46,287 nt of DNA from Neobacillus thermocopriae. Lineage in GTDB: Bacteria; Bacillota; Bacilli; Bacillales; Cytobacillaceae. A model generated the notes under the pieces. It worked only from the letters and a program-made list of their open reading frames with translations, ran no database searches and was not told the DNA's origin. Positions 17,325 to 26,315 of the stretch are shown piece after piece. A program made the translations under genes and the position numbers. Position 1 is the first letter of the stretch; each line of letters starts with the position of its first letter. The stretch lies in contig NZ_JAAIUV010000025.1 of the NCBI RefSeq assembly GCF_010975035.1, positions 1 to 46,287 of the forward strand. Direction: 5' to 3'.

Positions 17325-18095
17325 ATGCCATATCAGGTGAAAATTGAAGCGTTTGAAGGTCCCCTTGATTTGCTGCTTCATTTGATTAATCGTCTTGAAA
17401 TAGATATTTATGATATTCCAGTAGCTCAAATTACCGAACAATATTTAATGTATATAAAAACGATGAAGGATTTAAAACTCGATGTTGCGAGTGAATATTT
17501 GGTTATGGCTGCAACCCTTTTAGCTATTAAGAGTAAAATGCTTCTTCCTAAACATGAAGAAAACGACCACGATGATGAGGTGGAATTATCTTTTGAGGAA
17601 GACCCAAGGGATGAACTTGTTGAACGGTTAATAGAATATCGAAAATATAAAGAGGCAGCGCAGGAGTTAAAATTAAAAGAAGAAGAGCGAGGGCTCATGT
17701 ATACGAAACCACCTAGCGATCTTTCAGGTTTTGCTAAGGACATAAACTCCACTCGAATTGAGTTAAACGTTTCACTTTATGATATGCTTGCTGCTTTTCA
17801 AAAACTGATGAGAAGAAAAAAACTTCAGCGGCCGATGACGACGAAAATTACACGGCAAGAAATTTCAATTGAGACAAGGATGTCTGAGATATTAGATGAA
17901 TTAAAAGAACAAAAAGGCCGAAAGAACTTTTTTGATTTATTCCCGTATCCATCAAAAGATCATATTGTTGTAACTTTTTTGGCTGTTCTTGAACTGATCA
18001 AGAGAAAGGAAATTGATGCCTATCAACAAGAGAATTTTGGAGATATTTATATTGTAGCAGTTAAGGAAGGAGAAGATGCCATTGGAAATAATTAA
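17325..18095 (+). CDS. scpA: segregation and condensation protein A
   Basis: The 256-residue kleisin subunit of the bacterial SMC-ScpAB condensin. The N-terminal kleisin domain starts [19 protein letters not shown], followed by [15 protein letters not shown] near residue 38. A charged acidic middle lies around 85-105, and the C-terminal winged helix (about 185-256, with [15 protein letters not shown]) binds the SMC head. It bridges SMC heads and recruits ScpB. The stop overlaps scpB by 20 bases, indicating coupled translation. The ribosome site before the ATG is weak (TTTTGGTGA). Confidence 0.96.
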   Translation: MPYQVKIEAFEGPLDLLLHLINRLEIDIYDIPVAQITEQYLMYIKTMKDLKLDVASEYLVMAATLLAIKSKMLLPKHEENDHDDEVELSFEEDPRDELVERLIEYRKYKEAAQELKLKEEERGLMYTKPPSDLSGFAKDINSTRIELNVSLYDMLAAFQKLMRRKKLQRPMTTKITRQEISIETRMSEILDELKEQKGRKNFFDLFPYPSKDHIVVTFLAVLELIKRKEIDAYQQENFGDIYIVAVKEGEDAIGNN

Positions 18096-18666
18096 TTGGA
18101 CAAGCATCCTTGAAAGTCTTTTATTTGCGGCTGGGGATGAAGGGCTTTCTCTTAAACAAATTGTCGAAGTTATGGATGTTGATGAACTTAAGGCACAAGA
18201 AATAATAGAAGAATTAAAGCAAGAATATGAAAGTAAGAATAGAGGAATTATGCTTGTACAGCTAGCTGATACATATCAGCTAGCAACAAAGAAAGAAAAT
18301 GCAAATTATCTGAAGAAACTAGTGGAATCCCCTCAGACATCTACATTATCACAGGCAGCATTAGAAACTTTAGCTATTATTGCTTACAGGCAGCCAATAA
18401 CCCGAGTGGAAATCGAAGAAATTCGTGGTGTCAAGACGGAAAGACCGATTAATACATTAATGGCAAAAGCTTTGATTAAAGAAGTCGGACGTGCAGAAGG
18501 AACAGGGAGAGCATACTTGTATGGTACAACAAAAGAATTTCTTGACTATTTTGGATTAAAAAGTTTAGAGGAGCTTCCAACGCTGTCGGAGAATGAGGAA
18601 GAAGAATTTATTCAAGAAGAAGCTGATTTGTTTTTTGAGAAATTTCAAGAAACGATAAACTCCTAA
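18076..18666 (+). CDS. scpB: segregation and condensation protein B
   Basis: The 196-residue ScpB, two winged-helix domains (about residues 1-80 and 90-165) with family motifs [31 protein letters not shown] and EIRGV. It dimerises on ScpA and regulates SMC engagement during origin segregation. An acidic tail ([15 protein letters not shown]) is typical of Bacillus ScpB. The start ATG lies in the scpA end with AAGGAAGGAGA as ribosome site. Confidence 0.96.
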   Translation: MPLEIINWTSILESLLFAAGDEGLSLKQIVEVMDVDELKAQEIIEELKQEYESKNRGIMLVQLADTYQLATKKENANYLKKLVESPQTSTLSQAALETLAIIAYRQPITRVEIEEIRGVKTERPINTLMAKALIKEVGRAEGTGRAYLYGTTKEFLDYFGLKSLEELPTLSENEEEEFIQEEADLFFEKFQETINS

Positions 18667-18775
18667 AAATCGGCTATTTGGTAAAATTTATGCTAAAATA
18701 GATGTTGAACTTGAACAACTTCGTCTAACATCAATAGCTTAAAGTGATAGTCATATAGTAAGGAGCGGGATTGGC

Positions 18776-19195
18776 TTGCAAATTTTAAAGTGCAGGGGAT
18801 ATGAATTAGAGAAACAAAAATCCAATACATCAGAAGATTTTTTTAACCGGAGTGAAATTACTTTTGTAAATGAAGGGAAAGAAAGAACACTTCATGTTTT
18901 GTATCTAAGATATTTTGATGAAATCTTCCAAGAATTTACTCCATTTGAACAGGACCCAATATTTTCAGGCTCAGGATATGAAGTACATTTTAAAGATATA
19001 GTTGCCCTTGTTTGTTTAATAAAAAATCCGGGACTACGAAAGAGAAAACGATTATATATTAATTCAAAGTACGAATTTGCTTCCTACTTTCAAAATATTC
19101 ATTTTGATAAACTTAGAGAAATATTTGAATCACTCCATCAAAAGAACAGCTATGATTTACGTTCACCGTTAGAGTTTATTCTACAGCCAAATTAA
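18776..19195 (+). CDS. hypothetical 139-residue protein
   Basis: Starts with TTG preceded by AAGGAGCGGG at good spacing. The predicted protein is soluble and charged, with no signal peptide, membrane span or motif I can name. It is rich in aromatic residues and carries a basic block, GLRKRKRLYIN, near residue 90. It lies between scpB and ypuI, where B. subtilis has no comparable gene that I recall. Same strand as its neighbours, with base use like theirs. The frame, ribosome site and spacing support a real gene; the function is unknown. Confidence 0.7.
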   Translation: MQILKCRGYELEKQKSNTSEDFFNRSEITFVNEGKERTLHVLYLRYFDEIFQEFTPFEQDPIFSGSGYEVHFKDIVALVCLIKNPGLRKRKRLYINSKYEFASYFQNIHFDKLREIFESLHQKNSYDLRSPLEFILQPN

Positions 19196-19251
19196 CGAAC
19201 AGTCTCGTTTCGTTGGAGCTTATATGTCAAAAATTCTGGAGGGAATAAAAC

Positions 19252-19740
19252 ATGGGCAATTCATTGGTTCAAACACAATTAATTGATGTGAAGGAATTTT
19301 TAATCCAAACAGTTACAGTGCTAGAGAATTTTTTAAATGAAACAACCATATCACAACTTAATGTTTCAAATGATGAGGAACATACGTATATTAAAATGAT
19401 TTTTTCAAATTTAAGGAAGCTTGCTGTTTATAGTGAAGAAGGACTAGAAGCATGTTCTGTTATTTTACAAAGTGAACCTTTCCAAAAACCTGCAGCTGAG
19501 AAGACGTTATACAAAATCTATCATCAATGTATTGAAGAGTTTTTCTCACCGAAAAATGATGCCTGGTATGAAGACAGCCGATCGGCCTATACTGGAAAAA
19601 ACTCAATAAAGTTTTATCATAGTGTTCCTGAAAGTATATCTAAGTTGGTAAAAAGTTTAGAAGCTGATTTTCAAAGGATTCGTGAAGAACTAGAATATTA
19701 TGAAACGGATTATCGTACGAAAATGATTCAATCAAAATAG
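19252..19740 (+). CDS. ypuI: YpuI, DUF3907 family protein
   Basis: A 162-residue soluble helical protein. The segment RKLAVYSEEGLEAC and the nearly invariant EKTLYKIYHQCIEEFFSPK, DAWYEDSRSAYTGKNSIKF and EELEYYETDYRTKM mark the YpuI family. Its function is unknown. Same order as B. subtilis (scpB, ypuI, then dacB), with an extra gene before it and sodF after it. CTGGAGGGAA precedes the ATG. Confidence 0.9.
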   Translation: MGNSLVQTQLIDVKEFLIQTVTVLENFLNETTISQLNVSNDEEHTYIKMIFSNLRKLAVYSEEGLEACSVILQSEPFQKPAAEKTLYKIYHQCIEEFFSPKNDAWYEDSRSAYTGKNSIKFYHSVPESISKLVKSLEADFQRIREELEYYETDYRTKMIQSK

Positions 19741-19747
19741 ACATTTC

Positions 19748-19782
19748 AGACTGTCCAAATTCATGGACAGTCTTCCTTTTTG
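19748..19782 (+). terminator. terminator after ypuI
   Basis: AGACTGTCC pairs with GGACAGTCT around an 8-base loop, followed by a T-rich tail. Confidence 0.88.
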
Positions 19783-19852
19783 TTCTAAAGTCGCTTTTTT
19801 CCTTCATACCATATAGGAGGAAATAAATTCCTATAATGGAAAGAGGGATAAG

Positions 19853-20737
19853 ATGAACCGGTTTAGAGACTATGTAAATGAACTATTTAAATGGAATCAG
19901 GAAATGCGCCAGTTTCTAACCTCAGAAAATGTAGGACAAAACTCTGAATTATGGGAAAGCTTAAATGAATTTACGAAGTTAATTGAAGACACGAACCGTG
20001 AATTATCTGATCAAGAAATTCTTGGACTACAGGCTAAAGCAGAACAAATACATGAGCAAATGGAATTGTATTTTCAAAGAAAGTACCAAGGGCGGGCCGA
20101 AGCAGGAAGGAATCAACCGGTACCTCTTGGCGGTCATAAGCTTCCTGCTCTGCCATATTCATATGATGCATTAGAACCGTATATATCGGCTGAAATTATG
20201 AGACTGCACCATGATAAACATCATCGCTCTTATGTAGATGGATTAAACAAAGCAGAACTAAAATTAAAGCAAGCAAGAGAAAGAAATGATTACTCCTTGG
20301 TTAAGCATTGGTCAAGAGAACTTGCCTTTCATGGATCTGGCCACTATCTCCATTCAATTTTTTGGAATAATATGAGTCCAAATGGTGGAGGGGCCCCAAA
20401 AGGGATGTTGAGGGATGAAATAAACCGCTATTTTGGAAGTTTTCAAACTTTTAAAAAACATTTTTCTGAGGCAGCAAAACAAGTGGAAGGAGTGGGTTGG
20501 TCGATTTTGGTATGGTCTCCTAGAGCAAAGCATTTAGAGATTCTTCAATCAGAACGACATATGCTGTTGACACAATGGGATACCCTTCCCATTCTCGTGC
20601 TCGATGTATGGGAACACGCTTATTATCTGCAGTATAAAAATAATCGAGCTGATTATGTAGAGAATTGGTGGAATATTGTTAATTGGGATGATGTAGAAAG
20701 AAGATTTGAAAGGGCAAGAGATTTAACCCGATTATAA
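19853..20737 (+). CDS. sodF: Fe/Mn superoxide dismutase, N-terminally extended
   Basis: A 294-residue superoxide dismutase with an N-terminal helical extension of about 90 residues, as in B. subtilis SodF. The SOD domain begins near GGHKLPALPYSYDALEPYI. Metal ligands appear in RLHHDKHHRSYVDGLN, in LAFHGSGHYLHSIFW and in VLDVWEHAYYLQYKNN (Asp and His). Whether it uses iron or manganese cannot be settled from sequence; the NGGG segment is manganese-like. AGAGGGAT precedes the ATG. A CATACCAT element at 19805-19812 resembles a sigma-E -10 with a poor -35. Placed between ypuI and dacB. Confidence 0.9.
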   Translation: MNRFRDYVNELFKWNQEMRQFLTSENVGQNSELWESLNEFTKLIEDTNRELSDQEILGLQAKAEQIHEQMELYFQRKYQGRAEAGRNQPVPLGGHKLPALPYSYDALEPYISAEIMRLHHDKHHRSYVDGLNKAELKLKQARERNDYSLVKHWSRELAFHGSGHYLHSIFWNNMSPNGGGAPKGMLRDEINRYFGSFQTFKKHFSEAAKQVEGVGWSILVWSPRAKHLEILQSERHMLLTQWDTLPILVLDVWEHAYYLQYKNNRADYVENWWNIVNWDDVERRFERARDLTRL

Positions 20738-20751
20738 GGTTTCGTAAACAC

Positions 20752-20779
20752 GCAATCCATTAAGGATTGCTGTTTTTTT
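20752..20779 (+). terminator. terminator after sodF
   Basis: GCAATCC pairs with GGATTGC around a short loop, followed by a seven-T run. Confidence 0.88.
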
Positions 20780-20808
20780 GTCATATGATAACTTGTCCTG
20801 CATAAACT
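20780..20808 (+). promoter_or_regulatory. sigma-E promoter of dacB-spmA-spmB
   Basis: GTCATATG (20780-20787), 13 bases and CATAAACT (20801-20808) closely match the sigma-E consensus. dacB-spmAB is a known mother-cell sigma-E operon. Confidence 0.75.
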
Positions 20809-20841
20809 TTTATTAAATTAAGAGGGGGACGAGGTATATCT

Positions 20842-21987
20842 ATGAAAAAAAACAGGAAATGGGTTATTCTTGCCCTCATGGTCACATTATTGGTTGCAAA
20901 CATCCCTAAAAGAGTGGAGGCCTCCGTTTCGGTTAGTGCCGTGAGTGCTATCCTTATGGAACAAGTATCTGGTCGTGTCCTCTTCGAGAAAGAAGCACAT
21001 ATCAAAAGAAGAATTGCTAGTATTACGAAAATCATGACCGCTATTCTAGCTATCGAATCAGGGAAAATGCAACAATATGTTACAGTTAGCGAAAAAGCTG
21101 TCCGTACGGAAGGATCTTCTGTTTACCTTAAACCGGGTGAGAAAATAAAACTAGAGGATTTAGTGTATGGGTTGATGCTTAGGTCAGGTAATGATGCTGC
21201 TGTAGCTATTGCCGAATATGTTGGGGGCAGCTTAGATGGTTTTGTTTATTTAATGAATCAGAAAGCGCAGGAAATTGGCATGCATAATACCCATTTTGCC
21301 AATCCACATGGACTAGATGATCATGAGGATCATTATTCAACCGCATATGACATGGCCATTCTCACTCGTTATGCCATGCAAAATAAAACATATCAAAAAA
21401 TTAGCGGCACAAAAGTACATCGCGCACCGAATCCAGAAGAAGAATGGGATCGTGTTTGGAAAAACAAAAACCGTTTGCTTACCAAATATAAATATGCAAC
21501 AGGGGGAAAAACGGGTTTTACAAAACGGGCAAAAAGGACACTCGTTTCCACAGCGGAAAAAGGAGATATGAGCTTAATTGCCGTCACATTAAATGCTTCG
21601 GATGACTGGAATGATCATATTGCTATGTATGAATATGGGTTTAAAAACTTCGATATGGTAGAAGTCCTATCAGAAGGAAAAATTGACTTAGGCAAAAATA
21701 AATTCTATAAAAATCATTTATTATTAAAGAAATCAATTATTTATCCTGCTACCAAGGAAGAGATGGATTTATTCTCTGTTAAATACAAACTGAAAAAATT
21801 GGATAAAAGATCAGAGGATTCAGGGAAGGTAGAACAAAAAATTGGTAAGGCTATTGTATATTTGGATGGCAAAGCCATAAAGGAAACTCCGATTTATTAT
21901 TACAATAATACGCAAAAGAAAAAAGGTTTCTTTGAAAATATGAAAAATATATTTTTTTCTATAGTTGGTGTGAACGCAAATGGTTAA
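20842..21987 (+). CDS. dacB: D-alanyl-D-alanine carboxypeptidase DacB (PBP5*)
   Basis: A 381-residue S11-family carboxypeptidase of the mother cell that reduces cross-linking in spore cortex peptidoglycan. It has a signal peptide of about 27 residues ending VEA-S. Catalytic motifs: SITK (Ser60-Lys63), SGN (115-117) and KTG (223-225). A C-terminal beta domain and a hydrophobic amphipathic tail (FFENMKNIFFSIVG) anchor it to the membrane. GAGGGGGACGAGG precedes the ATG. It overlaps spmA by 8 bases, and the three genes act together in core dehydration. Confidence 0.96.
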   Translation: MKKNRKWVILALMVTLLVANIPKRVEASVSVSAVSAILMEQVSGRVLFEKEAHIKRRIASITKIMTAILAIESGKMQQYVTVSEKAVRTEGSSVYLKPGEKIKLEDLVYGLMLRSGNDAAVAIAEYVGGSLDGFVYLMNQKAQEIGMHNTHFANPHGLDDHEDHYSTAYDMAILTRYAMQNKTYQKISGTKVHRAPNPEEEWDRVWKNKNRLLTKYKYATGGKTGFTKRAKRTLVSTAEKGDMSLIAVTLNASDDWNDHIAMYEYGFKNFDMVEVLSEGKIDLGKNKFYKNHLLLKKSIIYPATKEEMDLFSVKYKLKKLDKRSEDSGKVEQKIGKAIVYLDGKAIKETPIYYYNNTQKKKGFFENMKNIFFSIVGVNANG

Positions 21988-22567
21988 CTATATATGGGTT
22001 TTTATGACAGTTGTTGGCATTGTATTTGCTCTGTTCAATGGGACCATGGAGGAAGTAAATAAGGCAGTTTTCGAAGGAGCGAAAGAAGCTGTCACTCTTT
22101 GTATTGGATTGATTAGTGTTCTAGTATTTTGGCTAGGAATGATGAGAATTGCTGAAGAATCTGGACTTCTAGAAAAACTAGCAAAAGTTTTTCGCCCGCT
22201 CGTATCAAGATTGTTCCCTGAAGTACCGAACAATCATCCAGCTATGGGATATATGTTGTCCAATATGATTTCAAATATGTTTGGCCTAGGAAATGCGGCG
22301 ACACCACTAGGCATTAAAGCGATGGAGGAACTGAAAAAATTAAATGGAGGAAAAAATGAAGCTTCAAGGTCCATGGTTACCTTTTTAGCGATTAACACAG
22401 CCAGTATTACGATTCTCCCGACCACAGTGATCTCGATCAGAATGACCCATCATTCCACAAGCCCTACCGAAATTGTCGTTCCAACCATCATTGCAACTAT
22501 CCTTTCGGCAATAGGGGCAGTATTAATTGACCGTTATTTTTATTATCGCAAAAGCCGAAAAGGATGA
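21980..22567 (+). CDS. spmA: spore maturation protein A
   Basis: A 195-residue membrane protein with a nucleoside-recognition (Gate) domain and four to five spans. Visible family segments are ISVLVFWLGMMRIAEESGLL, GYMLSNMISNMFGLGNAATP and FLAINTASITILPTTVISIR. In B. subtilis spmA and spmB are needed for full spore core dehydration and heat resistance. It starts inside the end of dacB. The C-terminus is basic (YYRKSRKG), and spmB follows after six bases. Confidence 0.95.
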   Translation: MVNYIWVFMTVVGIVFALFNGTMEEVNKAVFEGAKEAVTLCIGLISVLVFWLGMMRIAEESGLLEKLAKVFRPLVSRLFPEVPNNHPAMGYMLSNMISNMFGLGNAATPLGIKAMEELKKLNGGKNEASRSMVTFLAINTASITILPTTVISIRMTHHSTSPTEIVVPTIIATILSAIGAVLIDRYFYYRKSRKG

Positions 22568-22573
22568 GGATGA

Positions 22574-23110
22574 ATGGAATTTATTGCGGGTTTATCATTA
22601 ACATTTATACCATTATTAATAGGTTTTATTTTGATATATGGTACGATAAAGCAAGTACCAACTTACGAAAGCTTTGTAGAAGGCGGTAAAGAAGGAATTA
22701 AAATTGCTGTATCCATTATTCCATTTCTTGTTGGAATGCTTGTGGCGATTTCTATTTTTCGTGCATCTGGTGCATTAGAAGCATTAATGAATTGGATACG
22801 ACCTTTTATGAAAATGATAGGTGTACCAGCTGAAATTGTCCCTTTATTAATTATTAGGCCAATTTCAGGAACAGCAGCACTTGGTATGACAAGTGACTTG
22901 ATTTCAGTATATGGACCTGATTCTTTTATTGGAAGGCTAGCTTCCGTTCTTCAAGGGAGTACGGATACTACCTTTTATGTCTTAACAGTATATTTTGGTG
23001 CAGTTGGAATTAAGAAAATGGGAGATGCATTAAAGGTAGGACTATTAGCAGATGTTGTCGGAATTATAGTAGCCATTTTGGTTGTTGCATTGGTTTTTGG
23101 AACAAAATAG
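22574..23110 (+). CDS. spmB: spore maturation protein B
   Basis: A 178-residue membrane protein, the partner of SpmA, with the same Gate-domain architecture: FVEGGKEGIKIAVSIIPFLVG, then IRPISGTAALGMTSDLI, then GSTDTTFYVLTVYFGAVGIK. About four to five spans. ATGAGGATG precedes the start. It ends the dacB-spmA-spmB operon, with a terminator 17 bases after the stop. Confidence 0.95.
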   Translation: MEFIAGLSLTFIPLLIGFILIYGTIKQVPTYESFVEGGKEGIKIAVSIIPFLVGMLVAISIFRASGALEALMNWIRPFMKMIGVPAEIVPLLIIRPISGTAALGMTSDLISVYGPDSFIGRLASVLQGSTDTTFYVLTVYFGAVGIKKMGDALKVGLLADVVGIIVAILVVALVFGTK

Positions 23111-23126
23111 TTGAAATATCGAGTGT

Positions 23127-23159
23127 AACAGGTTCTATTTTGAGAGCCTGTTTTTTTTT
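23127..23159 (+). terminator. terminator after spmB
   Basis: AACAGGTTCT and AGAGCCTGTT form a 10-bp stem with one G-U pair, followed by at least eight T. Confidence 0.9.
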
Positions 23160-23308
23160 GCTTTGTTCCAAAAGCTTCTTTAACTTTGAAAAGTAATGAA
23201 TTTATGTCATAATTCAGGTGGTAGAAGAAAAACAAATGATTTTATTAGGAAAAACTCTAATAGCCTATAGTTTATTTACAACATTTGAAGTGTTTCGAGG
23301 TGGAATGA

Positions 23309-24046
23309 ATGGAAAGATTACAAAAAGTAATTGCCCGCGCGGGTATTGCTTCCCGAAGAAAAGCGGAAGAACTAATAAAAGAAGGGAAAGTAAGAGTGAA
23401 TGGCAAGGTAGTAACCGAGCTTGGGACAAAGGTAACCCCATCGGATAAGGTAGAAGTGAATGGAATTCCTATAGAGAAAGAAGAACCAGTGTATTTTCTC
23501 TTATATAAACCAAGAGGGGTTATTTCTAGTGTAAGTGATGATAAAGGAAGAAAAGTCGTAACCGATTTCTTTCCTGAAGTGAAAGAAAGAATTTTTCCAA
23601 TCGGCCGACTTGACTATGATACCTCAGGCCTGCTCTTGTTAACGAATGATGGCGAGTTTGCTAATTTACTGATGCATCCAAGAAATGAAATTGAAAAGGT
23701 CTATGTAGCTAAAGTAAAAGGTATTCCGTTGAGAGAAAAGTTAAAAAAATTGGAAAAAGGAATTTGGCTTGATGATGGAAAAACAGCCCCAGCCAAAGTG
23801 AAATTGCTGTCAGCCGATAAGAAAAAACAAACCGCTATTATTGAAATCACAATACATGAAGGACGGAATCGTCAAGTAAGGAGAATGTTTGAAGCAATTG
23901 GCCATGAAGTCATCAAGTTAAAGCGAGAACGATATGGTTTTTTAACGATGAACGGATTAAAGGCCGGTGAAGCAAGAGAGCTTACACCCCATGAAGTAAA
24001 ACAATTAAGGGCAGCTGCATTAAATTCATCCCAAAAAAATTCATAA
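23309..24046 (+). CDS. rluB: 23S rRNA pseudouridine synthase RluB
   Basis: A 245-residue RsuA-family pseudouridine synthase. The S4 RNA-binding domain covers residues 1-60 (LQKVIARAGIASRRKAEELI). The catalytic domain holds the nucleophilic Asp in IGRLDYDTSGLLLLTND near residue 100, and EGRNRQVRRMFEAIGH near 185. RluB modifies U2605 (E. coli numbering) of 23S rRNA. GAGGTGGAATG is a good ribosome site. This is the ypuL gene of B. subtilis, in the same place between spmB and resA. Confidence 0.94.
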   Translation: MERLQKVIARAGIASRRKAEELIKEGKVRVNGKVVTELGTKVTPSDKVEVNGIPIEKEEPVYFLLYKPRGVISSVSDDKGRKVVTDFFPEVKERIFPIGRLDYDTSGLLLLTNDGEFANLLMHPRNEIEKVYVAKVKGIPLREKLKKLEKGIWLDDGKTAPAKVKLLSADKKKQTAIIEITIHEGRNRQVRRMFEAIGHEVIKLKRERYGFLTMNGLKAGEARELTPHEVKQLRAAALNSSQKNS

Positions 24047-24076
24047 ATACGTCACATTTACGGCAGTTGTTTCATG

Positions 24077-24104
24077 TTAATACAAAAAAGTAAAATGATA
24101 TAAT
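24077..24104 (+). promoter_or_regulatory. candidate promoter of resABC
   Basis: A perfect TATAAT at 24099-24104 with a poor -35 (TTAATA, 16-base spacer). A weak -35 would fit an activator-dependent promoter; resA is ResD-activated in B. subtilis. No ResD site was identified. Confidence 0.35.
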
Positions 24105-24143
24105 TTAAATTATCTGTGTTCCAGTTTCATAGGGGGGTTACAT

Positions 24144-24668
24144 ATGAAAAAACGGCGTTTGGTCACAAGAACAATCATATTACTTGTTCTTGGCGCTGCC
24201 GTTGTATACACGTTATATGCAAACTTTACAAAAGACTCAAGACTAAAGGTAGATGTTGGGGACCAGGCACCGGATTTTGTATTAATTGACATGGATGGCA
24301 ATAAACATCAATTGTCTGATTACCGCGGACAAGGAGTATTTTTAAATTTTTGGGGAACTTGGTGCCCTCCTTGCAAAAAAGAAATGCCATATATCAATAA
24401 TCAATATAACCAATTTAAAGACCAAGGTGTTCAAGTGTTATCTGTTGATATCCAGGAATCTGAACTGGTGGTTAATCAATTTGTGGAACAGTATAAACTC
24501 GATTTTCCGATTATGATTGATAAAGATAAAGAAGTGATGACTGCGTATGGTGTCGATTTATTACCTGCAACATTTTTGATTGATAAAAATGGAAAAGTTG
24601 TGAAATATCATACTGGGGAACTTACTGAAGATAAAGTAAGGGAATTTATGGAAAGTATTAAACCTTAG
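24144..24668 (+). CDS. resA: thiol-disulfide oxidoreductase ResA
   Basis: A 174-residue membrane-tethered thioredoxin-like protein. One N-terminal span (about residues 8-27) is followed by a TlpA-type domain. The active site is Cys74-Pro-Pro-Cys77 in WGTWCPPCKKE; B. subtilis ResA has CEPC. Glu80, important for ResA chemistry, is kept. A cis-Pro lies in DLLPATFLID. It reduces the disulfide of apocytochrome c outside the membrane before haem attachment by ResB-ResC. AGGGGGGTTAC precedes the ATG; resB follows 21 bases later. Confidence 0.95.
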   Translation: MKKRRLVTRTIILLVLGAAVVYTLYANFTKDSRLKVDVGDQAPDFVLIDMDGNKHQLSDYRGQGVFLNFWGTWCPPCKKEMPYINNQYNQFKDQGVQVLSVDIQESELVVNQFVEQYKLDFPIMIDKDKEVMTAYGVDLLPATFLIDKNGKVVKYHTGELTEDKVREFMESIKP

Positions 24669-24689
24669 GTAAAATAGGGAGTTTTTATA

Positions 24690-26315
24690 ATGAAGGATGT
24701 AAAATGCGAATGTGGTCATGTCAATCCACATGGCACTGTATTATGTGAAGCTTGTGGAAAGGTGCTGGATGAACAAGAGGCCAATAAAAGTAAATTATTG
24801 GATATGCGTTATGAAGGCAGTGCCCGCAGGTCACAAACGTATAATAAAACAGTTATTGATAAAATTTGGAACTTTTTTTCATCTGTTAAGGTTGGCGTTT
24901 GGCTGATTGTCATTACATTGATCGCTTCAATATTAGGAACAATTTTTCCACAGGAAATGTATATTAACTTGCCGCCAGAAGTTTACTATGAGCAAGAACA
25001 TGGATGGGTTGGAAAACTATATTATCAGTTAGGATTCCATGATTTGTATAGTTCTTGGTGGTATTTATTACTAATTGCTATGATTGGAATTTCCCTCGTT
25101 ATATGCAGTCTAGATAGGGTTGTTCCTCTTTATAAGGCATTAAAAGCTCAAAGAGTTACGAGAAATGAAGGTTTTTTGAAACGTCAACGTCTTTTTAGTG
25201 CCAGTTCAAATATTTCAGAACATGATATTGAAAAAATTAAAGATCATCTAAAACTAAAACGTTACCATATTCGTGAAGAGAATGGTGATCTATTAGCAGA
25301 AAAAGGGCGCTTTTCCCGCTGGGGTCCCTATGTAAACCATGTCGGTTTGATCATTTTTCTTATTGGCGGAATGCTTCGTTTTATACCGGGAATGTATGTA
25401 TATGAAAATTTATGGGTGAAAGAAGGAGAAACCGCTTTAATTCCTGAAACGGATGGGAAATACTATTTGAAAAATAAAGAATTTATATTAGAGCATTATG
25501 ATAAGGAAAAAGATCGTACCTTTGAACAAGCCATTGACCGTGCTGGTGATGTTGTAAAAAATTACCAATCTAACGTCGTTCTATATAAGGAGAAAGGTGA
25601 GAGTTTACCAGGGGAGAAACCTGACCTTCAAAAAATTAAGGAGTATAAAGTAAAAGTCAATTTGCCATTGAAATTTGAAGGCTATTCTGTTTACCAATCC
25701 TCTTATAGAAGTGAACTTGTTGCCATGACATTCTCTTTAGTAAAAAAGGACTCATCACAATCTTTTGGAGATATTACCATAGACCTTAAAAATCCAAAAA
25801 AAGAGTATAATCTTGGTAATGGTTATTCAGTTAAGATTATTAACTATTTTCCTGATTTTGAATTTGATGATAATGGAGAGCCAATCACGAAATCAAGAGT
25901 TCCCAATAACCCAGCTTTTGTTTTTCGTATGATTTCACCTGAAAAGCCGGAAGGTGAGACAAGTTTTGTTGCGATTCAACAAACAATTGAGCCTCCTGGT
26001 GAAAATGCCTATAAAATGGCATTTAAAGGAATTGATACTCAAGAGGTTTCTGGATTTACCATTAGTAAAGACTCAACATTATGGGTTATTATACTCGGTG
26101 GAATTATCTTTATGATTGGGGTTATTCAAGGTTCTTATTGGAATCATCGTCGGATTTGGGTACAAAGGAAAAATGGTCAGATTTGGATCGCAGCTCATAC
26201 GAACAAAAACTGGTATGGCTTGAAACGGGAATTAGAATTTGTCCTTGCTGATACGAAGTTAACGTTCCCAAAAGATCAACTTCAAGGGGAACATGAGGAG
26301 AAGGAGGAAGCTTAG
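24690..26315 (+). CDS. resB: cytochrome c biogenesis protein ResB
   Basis: A 541-residue System II cytochrome c synthesis protein (Ccs1 type). The N-terminus has a zinc-ribbon-like CxC...CxxC cluster (residues 5-21). Spans lie near residues 70-92, 125-147, 210-230 and 462-482, with a large extracytoplasmic domain between 235 and 460. With ResC it carries haem across the membrane and attaches it to apocytochrome c. It directly abuts resC. Confidence 0.95.
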   Translation: MKDVKCECGHVNPHGTVLCEACGKVLDEQEANKSKLLDMRYEGSARRSQTYNKTVIDKIWNFFSSVKVGVWLIVITLIASILGTIFPQEMYINLPPEVYYEQEHGWVGKLYYQLGFHDLYSSWWYLLLIAMIGISLVICSLDRVVPLYKALKAQRVTRNEGFLKRQRLFSASSNISEHDIEKIKDHLKLKRYHIREENGDLLAEKGRFSRWGPYVNHVGLIIFLIGGMLRFIPGMYVYENLWVKEGETALIPETDGKYYLKNKEFILEHYDKEKDRTFEQAIDRAGDVVKNYQSNVVLYKEKGESLPGEKPDLQKIKEYKVKVNLPLKFEGYSVYQSSYRSELVAMTFSLVKKDSSQSFGDITIDLKNPKKEYNLGNGYSVKIINYFPDFEFDDNGEPITKSRVPNNPAFVFRMISPEKPEGETSFVAIQQTIEPPGENAYKMAFKGIDTQEVSGFTISKDSTLWVIILGGIIFMIGVIQGSYWNHRRIWVQRKNGQIWIAAHTNKNWYGLKRELEFVLADTKLTFPKDQLQGEHEEKEEA

